Positions 6,713-11,143 of a DNA stretch of 11,143 bases are shown here, piece by piece. The first letter of the stretch is position 1, and every line of letters starts with the position of its first letter. Source of the stretch: CAZITB01 sp964542055. GTDB taxonomy: Bacteria > Planctomycetota > Phycisphaerae > Sedimentisphaerales > CAMDDF01. The position numbers and the translations under genes were made by a program. The notes below the pieces were generated by a model, which worked only from the letters and a program-made list of their open reading frames with translations, was not told the origin of the DNA and searched no databases. The stretch is from the NCBI GenBank assembly GCA_964542055.1, contig CAZITB010000094.1, positions 1 to 11,143 of the forward strand, given 5' to 3'.

Positions 6713-6740
6713 TTGATTTGCTTTGAATGAGGAATAAGAT
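6713..6740 (+). promoter_or_regulatory. Candidate promoter for the pilT operon
   Basis: TTGATT (6713-6718) and TAAGAT (6735-6740) lie 16 bp apart, each matching the consensus at 4 of 6 positions. The start would be near 6747, placing the hairpin at 6750-6773 at the very 5' end of the message. Confidence 0.38.
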
Positions 6741-6749
6741 TAAACTTTT

Positions 6750-6773
6750 CTTTAACCCAACTTATGGTTAAGG
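6750..6773 (+). promoter_or_regulatory. Hairpin covering the pilT ribosome-binding site
   Basis: CTTTAACC (6750-6757) can pair with GGTTAAGG (6766-6773), eight pairs including one G-U, with an 8-base loop. The right arm contains the AAGG of the AAGGAG ribosome site (6770-6775) of the gene starting at 6781. Folding would mask translation start, so this could be a small translational switch. Confidence 0.4.
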
Positions 6774-6780
6774 AGTTCAG

Positions 6781-7935
6781 ATGGATCAAAAGTATTCGGT
6801 TAAGGACAAAGTATATGTAAATGTTGATGGAGTTGAGCTAAGCATCTTCGATATGCTGGGTCACTTTTACAGAAAAGGGGTGATGAGGGTTTCTGATCTT
6901 CATCTGAAAGTTGGAACACCTCCGGCTTACAGGATCGATGGCGACCTTGTGAAGATGAAAGGACCTGCACTGGATGCTCAAACCGCTAAAAGACTGGTCT
7001 ATCCTTTATTGGGTGAAAAGCAGATTGCAGAGTTTGAATCTTTCAACAATGTTGACGCTTCGTATCAGGTCGGTCAGCTTCAGTTCAGGATAAATGTTTT
7101 TATGGATAACGATGGAATTTCCGCTGCTATACGCGGTTTGTCCAATGATGTGCCGGAAGTTGAAAATATCGGGTTTCCCAATGATGTATGGAAAGATATC
7201 ATAAGACGCAAACAGGGGCTTGTTTTGATGACAGGCATTACAGGGGCGGGCAAATCGACGACGATTGCATCAATGATTTCCCGTATAAGCCAGCAAAGGG
7301 CGTGTAGGATAATTACACTTGAGGACCCTATCGAATACATTTTAAAGCAAAAAAAGGCGATGATCTCTCAGCGAGAAATCGGGCGCGATGTTCCAAAGTT
7401 CATCGACGGTTTAAAAGCGATGCTTCGTGAGGATCCTGATATAGTGTTCGTTGGCGAAATGCGCGACCAGGAAACTATTTCGATGACATTGATGGCTGCC
7501 GAAACGGGGCATTTGGTTTTTTCAACGCTGCATACTCGCGATGTGGTTGGAACACTTACCAGGATTCTGGATTATTTTCCTGCTGAAAGGCATGATGAGG
7601 TTTCGAACCAGCTTTCGCTTGGCCTGGCTTATGTTGTAAGCCAGAAATTGATTCCCAAAAAAGGCGGTGACGGCAGGGTGGTGGCGATGGAAATTTTGAA
7701 TAACAACTACGCATGCCGCAATTTGATTCGTACCGGAAAAATCGAACAATTATATTCACAGCTGCAAACCAAAACCAAAGACAGGCCGGACGAAAAAATG
7801 ATCACGATGGAAGCTTCGCTTGCAAGGCTTGTCAAGACTGGTGTGATCGATCTTCTCGAAGCCCAAAAGTGGGCGAACGACCATAAAGCTTTTATCGATG
7901 CGATGGATGTTGAAATCGAAGGAGAGGATGATTGA
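6781..7935 (+). CDS. pilT: Type IV pilus retraction ATPase PilT
   Basis: PilT is a hexameric cytoplasmic ATPase that depolymerises type IV pili and powers twitching motility and DNA uptake. The 384-residue protein has an N-terminal PAS-like domain with SDLHLKVGTPPAYRIDG (38-54). Walker A is GITGAGKST (152-160), the Asp box ITLEDPIEY (178-186), Walker B REDPDIVFVGEMRD (216-229), and the His box TGHLVFSTLHT (242-252). The C-terminal ACRNLIRTGKIEQLYSQLQT matches the PilT signature AIRNLIRE..K..Q.YS.IQT. It is about 40 residues longer than Pseudomonas PilT, mainly through an N-terminal extension of about 20 residues and an acidic tail. A strong AAGGAG (6770-6775) precedes the ATG. The paralogue PilU is a less likely alternative. 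No other pilus genes are in the window. The stop overlaps the next gene. Confidence 0.93.
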   Translation: MDQKYSVKDKVYVNVDGVELSIFDMLGHFYRKGVMRVSDLHLKVGTPPAYRIDGDLVKMKGPALDAQTAKRLVYPLLGEKQIAEFESFNNVDASYQVGQLQFRINVFMDNDGISAAIRGLSNDVPEVENIGFPNDVWKDIIRRKQGLVLMTGITGAGKSTTIASMISRISQQRACRIITLEDPIEYILKQKKAMISQREIGRDVPKFIDGLKAMLREDPDIVFVGEMRDQETISMTLMAAETGHLVFSTLHTRDVVGTLTRILDYFPAERHDEVSNQLSLGLAYVVSQKLIPKKGGDGRVVAMEILNNNYACRNLIRTGKIEQLYSQLQTKTKDRPDEKMITMEASLARLVKTGVIDLLEAQKWANDHKAFIDAMDVEIEGEDD

Positions 7936-8945
7936 GCGGGCAAGCAAAGGTGACGATATCTTTTAAATGTCCCCATTGCAATGCGTTGGTAGGATTTGAT
8001 CAGTTACATGCAGGTAAACGGGCGAAGTGCCTTTCGTGTCAGCAGCGTTTTATTATACCTTCTAAAGCTGGAGAAAAGGCAATAAAAATCGCAGCTGAAA
8101 AAGAAAAGCCCGGCAAACCAATTCCGGGTTTCTATAAAGCGGCTTTGATCGATACATGGACTAATATTTGGAGCAGTGCAACATTGTCGCTTTTGATCTG
8201 GATAGTGATAGGTGTAAGCGGTCGTTTCGGTGCGTGGATGATAGGCAGTTCAGTTGCAAGAAATTTGACGCTCTCGGGCGGAGGCGATTGGGTGATGGGG
8301 TTTGGTGCGGCCTTTAAGGCAGCGATTGAATACGGTATTGTAGTTTGCTGTTTGGTAACAGCTGCAATGCTATGGGGCAGAATGTGGGACTGGTATATTT
8401 CGATTTCAAGCATTACCGCAGTTGAAACGGATCAATTTATCAATCCTATGGAAATGGGTACGCTTATGTTCTGGTACCACAGCCTGAAACCATTTATATT
8501 TACTTGCCTGATTGTGATTGCCGCGGGGTTGCCTTTTTTACTTGGCCTGGTGGTTTTTGATTGGGTGGGTATAGAATATAATCTGCTCAGCTTTGAATAT
8601 TCGCCGCAGATAGTTCTGCAAGTTTTGCTTTTGATCTCGGTTTTGCTTTTTCCTTCCGTTTTTATCTCGCTGGCAATTAACCGCGATGTTGATACACTCA
8701 ATCCTGCCAATATCTTCCCGCCGATATTTAAAAGGTTTATACCGTATATTTTTATCGCAGCAGGCTTGGCGGCAGTTTTGTATCTTGACTTTAAGTTGAC
8801 CTTTGTCGATCTGTATAACAACAATTCGGTAGAAACCATAAGAAATAATTTTTTAGCGGTAATGGGGCTTCAATTTTGTATGGTGATATTGATGCGATGG
8901 CTTGGGCTGTTTTATCGACATTACAGCTGTTTTTTTAAATACTGA
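7932..8945 (+). CDS. Zinc-ribbon multi-pass membrane protein, function unknown
   Basis: This 337-residue protein starts with a zinc ribbon, CPHC (13-16) and CLSC (33-36), in the form FKCPHC...AGKRAKCLSCQQRFIIP seen at the N-terminus of many planctomycete proteins. A basic linker (about 44-65) leads to about six hydrophobic segments, near residues 83-98, 120-145, 175-205, 230-255, 270-288 and 298-325. FPSVFISLAINRDVDTLNP resembles a motif common in uncharacterised planctomycete membrane proteins. The zinc ribbon should face the cytoplasm if the positive-inside rule holds. The start is TTG at 7932: the ATG at 7928 is out of frame, and GGAGAGG (7921-7927) is well placed for the TTG. It overlaps the pilT stop by 4 bases, so translation is probably coupled. 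A role beside PilT is inferred from context only. Confidence 0.85.
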   Translation: MSGQAKVTISFKCPHCNALVGFDQLHAGKRAKCLSCQQRFIIPSKAGEKAIKIAAEKEKPGKPIPGFYKAALIDTWTNIWSSATLSLLIWIVIGVSGRFGAWMIGSSVARNLTLSGGGDWVMGFGAAFKAAIEYGIVVCCLVTAAMLWGRMWDWYISISSITAVETDQFINPMEMGTLMFWYHSLKPFIFTCLIVIAAGLPFLLGLVVFDWVGIEYNLLSFEYSPQIVLQVLLLISVLLFPSVFISLAINRDVDTLNPANIFPPIFKRFIPYIFIAAGLAAVLYLDFKLTFVDLYNNNSVETIRNNFLAVMGLQFCMVILMRWLGLFYRHYSCFFKY

Positions 8946-8951
8946 GGATGA

Positions 8952-9668
8952 CTATTTTTCTTTAAGGCCCAGGTGATCCATTACTTTCTGCAGGTCCTGC
9001 CAGACTCTTTTGCGGTTATCGACCGAGTAGTTTCTCAGCAGGTATGATGGGTGGTAGGTGGGCATCAGTTTTATCGGTTCGGCTCCGTCGTGGGTGTAGT
9101 AATCGAGGAACTGGCCGCGGAGTTTGCCGATCGGCTGGGTGGTCTTTAAGAGGGTTTTGGCGGCATGTGCGCCGAGGGCAACGATGACGTGAGGTTTAAT
9201 GATCTCAAGCTGGCGATTTAAAAATGGTGAGCATTTGATAATTTCATCCGGTTTTGGGTCTCGGTTTTCCGGTGGGCGGCATTTGAGGATATTACAGATA
9301 AAAACGTCTTTTCGTTCCAATCCCATTGCGGAGATCATATTTGTCAGCAGTTTGCCGGCTCGACCGACAAAAGGTCTGCCCTGGGTGTCTTCATCTGCGC
9401 CGGGGGCTTCTCCTACGAAGACGAGTTTTGCATGAGGATTGCCTTCGCCGGGGACGGGGTTGGTTCTGGATTTGCCAATTTCGCAGCAGCAGCATTGTTC
9501 GATGTCGTTTGCTATTATTGCTAATTCTTCAGCGGCCTGGTCATGGTTGTTGGGTGCGACCTGCTGGAGTGTAGGAAGCTGGACGCCTTTTATAGAGAAA
9601 TTTTCGACGAAAAAGTCGTCCATTTCTATCCTTTGTTTTAGAGCTTTTTTTATGTTTTTGGCAGTCAT
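8952..9668 (-). CDS. Uracil-DNA glycosylase, family 4 (Fe-S type)
   Basis: This enzyme removes uracil from DNA to start base-excision repair. The catalytic domain has GEAPGADED (86-94), PFVGRAGKLL, CRPPENRDP, and HPSYLLR (206-212); these match family 4. The 4Fe-4S ligands are Cys59 and Cys62 (within a run of four cysteines), Cys120 and Cys136. The N-terminal helix (AKNIKKALKQRIEMDDFF) resembles that of bacterial relatives. The start is uncertain. ATG at 9668 is chosen because this helix looks conserved. A downstream ATG at 9623 has the only good ribosome site (AAGGA, 9633-9629). An upstream TTG at 9704 lies in the -35 box of the promoter and is unlikely. If 9668 is used, the message would be nearly leaderless. 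It is convergent with the zinc-ribbon gene (6 bases apart) and divergent from the LysR gene. Confidence 0.93.
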   Translation of the reverse strand: MTAKNIKKALKQRIEMDDFFVENFSIKGVQLPTLQQVAPNNHDQAAEELAIIANDIEQCCCCEIGKSRTNPVPGEGNPHAKLVFVGEAPGADEDTQGRPFVGRAGKLLTNMISAMGLERKDVFICNILKCRPPENRDPKPDEIIKCSPFLNRQLEIIKPHVIVALGAHAAKTLLKTTQPIGKLRGQFLDYYTHDGAEPIKLMPTYHPSYLLRNYSVDNRKRVWQDLQKVMDHLGLKEK

Positions 9669-9675
9669 GGAAGGG

Positions 9676-9704
9676 ATTCTAATGTTTATTTGTGATAAAT
9701 TCAA
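9676..9704 (-). promoter_or_regulatory. Promoter of the uracil-DNA glycosylase gene
   Basis: On the minus strand TTGAAT (9704-9699) and TAGAAT (9681-9676) are separated by exactly 17 bp, matching the consensus at 4 and 5 of 6 positions. Transcription would begin near 9669, almost at the ATG at 9668. The -35 box sits inside the LysR-type dyad at 9688-9706. Confidence 0.55.
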
Positions 9705-9706
9705 AT
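9688..9706. promoter_or_regulatory. Putative LysR-type operator (T-N11-A dyad)
   Basis: The perfect inverted repeat ATTTG-N9-CAAAT fits the LysR-family T-N11-A box, with T at 9691 and A at 9703. It lies in the divergent region about 72 bases upstream of the regulator start and covers the -35 box of the glycosylase promoter. Binding by the adjacent regulator would be expected to repress the glycosylase gene and perhaps autoregulate. This is inferred from sequence and position. Confidence 0.5.
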
Positions 9707-9777
9707 GATAAAAAACAAATTTATTTTTAAGTTTACTTATGATAGGATTAGAAAAGCAGATAATGAAAGGTTAAGTG

Positions 9778-10668
9778 ATGCAATTTGAAGTTTTGCAGTT
9801 GTTTTGTGATGTTGTTGAGCTCAAGAGTTTTTCGCGAGCGGCGGAGAAGAATTATGTGAGCCAGTCGGCGGTTTCTCAGCAGGTTGCTCAATGCGAGATG
9901 GAGCTGAAGTGCAGCTTGCTTGACCGTAAGAAGCGTCCGTTCGAATTGACGGATGGTGGGAAGCTGTTTTACCAGATGGCCAAAGAGGTGCTGGCCAAGT
10001 ATGATAAGCTGCAAAGTGATGTTTCGCTGCTGAGTGAAGAGAAATCGAGCGAGTTGAAGATCGCGGCGATTTTCAGTATCGGGATGCATTTGCTGCAGGA
10101 TTATGTTAAGACTTTTATGGCGAAACATCCGTCAAGCAATATTACTCTGGATTTTGCGAGCAGCGATAAGATATATAAGGATATTCTCAGCGGTCAGATC
10201 GATATCGGGATTGTTGCGGCGCCGAGTAAGGATCGGAATTTAGAGGTTTATGATTTTGTGAATGAGGAGCTGGTTTTGGTCTGTAACCCGAAGCACCATT
10301 TTGCGAGGCTCGGGGAGGTCGATATACATAAGCTGGAGATGGAGAAGTTTATTGCTTTTGGAAAAGATGTTCCGACGCGGGAGTGGATCGATAATATTTT
10401 TAAGCGGTACAATATTGTTGTGCATGTCGAGATGGAGTTCAGTAACACTGAGACGACCAAGCGTGCGATCGAGCTTAATGCGGGGATAAGTATTTTGCCG
10501 ATCGCGACAGTGCAGGCAGAGGAGAAGGCGGGGAGGTTGTGTGTGGTGAGGTTTTCGAATGAGAAGTTTTACCGGCCATCGGGTATAATTATCAGGAAGA
10601 ATCGGACGCTTTCGGCGGCAGGGAAGGATTTTGTTAATATGCTGGTTAATGACAGTAATTTTGATTGA
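9778..10668 (+). CDS. LysR-family transcriptional regulator
   Basis: This 296-residue protein has the usual LysR layout. A winged helix-turn-helix occupies about 1-60 (SFSRAAEKNYVSQSAVSQQVAQCE, helix-turn-helix about 18-40), followed by a linker helix to about 85. A periplasmic-binding-protein-like effector domain fills about 90-296, including LSGQIDIGIVAAPSKDRNLEVYDFV and GISILPIATVQAEEKAGRL. The effector is not predictable, though the fold suggests a small molecule. The ATG at 9778 is preferred to the in-frame GTG at 9775, because AAAGG (9766-9770) is 7 bases before the ATG. It is divergent from the uracil-DNA glycosylase gene, and a T-N11-A dyad lies between them. A HAD hydrolase gene follows after 7 bases, probably in the same transcript. 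Glu and Lys codons are mostly GAG and AAG, unlike rpoN and its neighbours. Confidence 0.93.
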   Translation: MQFEVLQLFCDVVELKSFSRAAEKNYVSQSAVSQQVAQCEMELKCSLLDRKKRPFELTDGGKLFYQMAKEVLAKYDKLQSDVSLLSEEKSSELKIAAIFSIGMHLLQDYVKTFMAKHPSSNITLDFASSDKIYKDILSGQIDIGIVAAPSKDRNLEVYDFVNEELVLVCNPKHHFARLGEVDIHKLEMEKFIAFGKDVPTREWIDNIFKRYNIVVHVEMEFSNTETTKRAIELNAGISILPIATVQAEEKAGRLCVVRFSNEKFYRPSGIIIRKNRTLSAAGKDFVNMLVNDSNFD

Positions 10669-10675
10669 TAGAGGT

Positions 10676-11143
10676 ATGATGATTTTTAAAGCGGTAATAT
10701 TTGATCTGGATGGGACTATAACGGTTCCGATGCTGGATTTTGATGAGATAAAATGTGAGATTGGTTTGAATGATGTTTCGAGGCCGATTCTGGAGGAGAT
10801 GGAGTTTATGAGTGAACAGGAGAAGCGGCGGGCGGAGGAGATTGTTTTGAAGCATGAAAAGAGGGCTGCGCAGGAGGCGGTTTTGAACGAGGGTGCTAAA
10901 GAGACGCTTGAGGAGATAAGCAGGCGAGGTTTGAAGGTTGGGATACTTACGAGGAATATTCGTGAGCATGCGGAGATTGTGGCGGAGAGGCACGGATTGA
11001 AATTTGATGCTATTGCGGACAGGTTTACGGGGCCAGTTAAGCCGGATCCGCACGGGATGTTTTATATTTGTGAGCGGTTCGGGGTTTTGCCCGGTGAGAC
11101 GCTGGCGGTGGGGTCCTTCCTGGGCGAAGCGAAGCAGGAGCCC
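10676..11143 (+). CDS. HAD-superfamily hydrolase, phosphoglycolate-phosphatase-like (3' truncated)
   Basis: The gene runs off the window end after 156 codons. Motif I is VIFDLDGTIT (7-16) with Asp10 and Asp12, motif II GILTRN (Thr92), and motif III GPVKPDP (Lys122). A charged helical cap (about 22-70) lies between motifs I and II. This resembles Gph-type phosphatases of subclass I. Motif IV should follow at about 143-152 as VGDxxxD, but the sequence reads LAVGSFLGEAKQEP, with Ser147 in place of the first Asp. This may be an assembly error at the contig end or real divergence. The start may be the ATG at 10676 or the adjacent ATG at 10679; GAGG (10671-10674) favours the second by spacing. It follows the LysR gene by 7 bases and is probably co-transcribed. 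Confidence 0.88.
   Translation, partial: MMIFKAVIFDLDGTITVPMLDFDEIKCEIGLNDVSRPILEEMEFMSEQEKRRAEEIVLKHEKRAAQEAVLNEGAKETLEEISRRGLKVGILTRNIREHAEIVAERHGLKFDAIADRFTGPVKPDPHGMFYICERFGVLPGETLAVGSFLGEAKQEP

Noticed and set aside
10646..11053. Minus-strand open frame of 135 codons at the window end
   Set aside because: It is antisense to the HAD hydrolase, whose motifs I to III are clear on the plus strand.

Overview
This window looks like chromosomal DNA from a free-living Gram-negative-type bacterium, most plausibly a planctomycete of the Phycisphaerae. That placement is an inference from gene style, not from a marker gene. It rests on moderate base composition, a lipoprotein with a lipobox, and a CxxC/CxxC zinc-ribbon fused to a multi-pass membrane domain, an architecture common in Planctomycetota. 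No rRNA, tRNA, CRISPR array, integrase or transposase gene was found. Most of the window is core housekeeping or regulatory material.

Layout. Positions 1-243 hold no gene, only a nested inverted repeat (61-109) upstream of dnaX. Genes dnaX (244-1881) and recR (1881-2486) overlap by one base, with no ybaB gene between them. dnaX carries a run of ten A with an immediate out-of-frame stop, so it probably makes both tau-like and gamma-like clamp-loader subunits. A good sigma70-type promoter then drives an unrecognised lipoprotein (2581-3738). The 209-base gap that follows holds a sigma70-like promoter, a GG-N10-GC sigma54-type promoter and a REP-like GC hairpin, all ahead of rpoN (3948-5411), which encodes sigma54 itself. 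A BCP-type peroxiredoxin (5408-5875, minus) meets rpoN tail to tail with overlapping stop codons and lacks its peroxidatic cysteine. A YihX-like HAD phosphatase (6056-6676) is divergent from it.

The second half opens with a PilT-type retraction ATPase (6781-7935). It overlaps a TTG-started zinc-ribbon membrane protein (7932-8945), and the two probably form a translationally coupled pair. A family 4 uracil-DNA glycosylase (8952-9668, minus) and a LysR-type regulator (9778-10668, plus) are divergent. Their shared region holds a clear T-N11-A dyad that overlaps the -35 box of the glycosylase promoter. A second HAD hydrolase starts at 10676 and runs off the window end; its last residues do not fit the expected motif IV.

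Functional themes are replication and repair (DnaX, RecR, uracil-DNA glycosylase), alternative sigma control (RpoN), surface motility (PilT), and metabolite or redox housekeeping (two HAD phosphatases and the peroxiredoxin-like protein). I did not find a convincing new multi-gene system. The most interesting points are local: the dnaX slippage site, possible sigma54 autoregulation of rpoN, the Cys-to-Thr change in the peroxiredoxin, the LysR dyad on the repair-gene promoter, and the membrane protein coupled to PilT.
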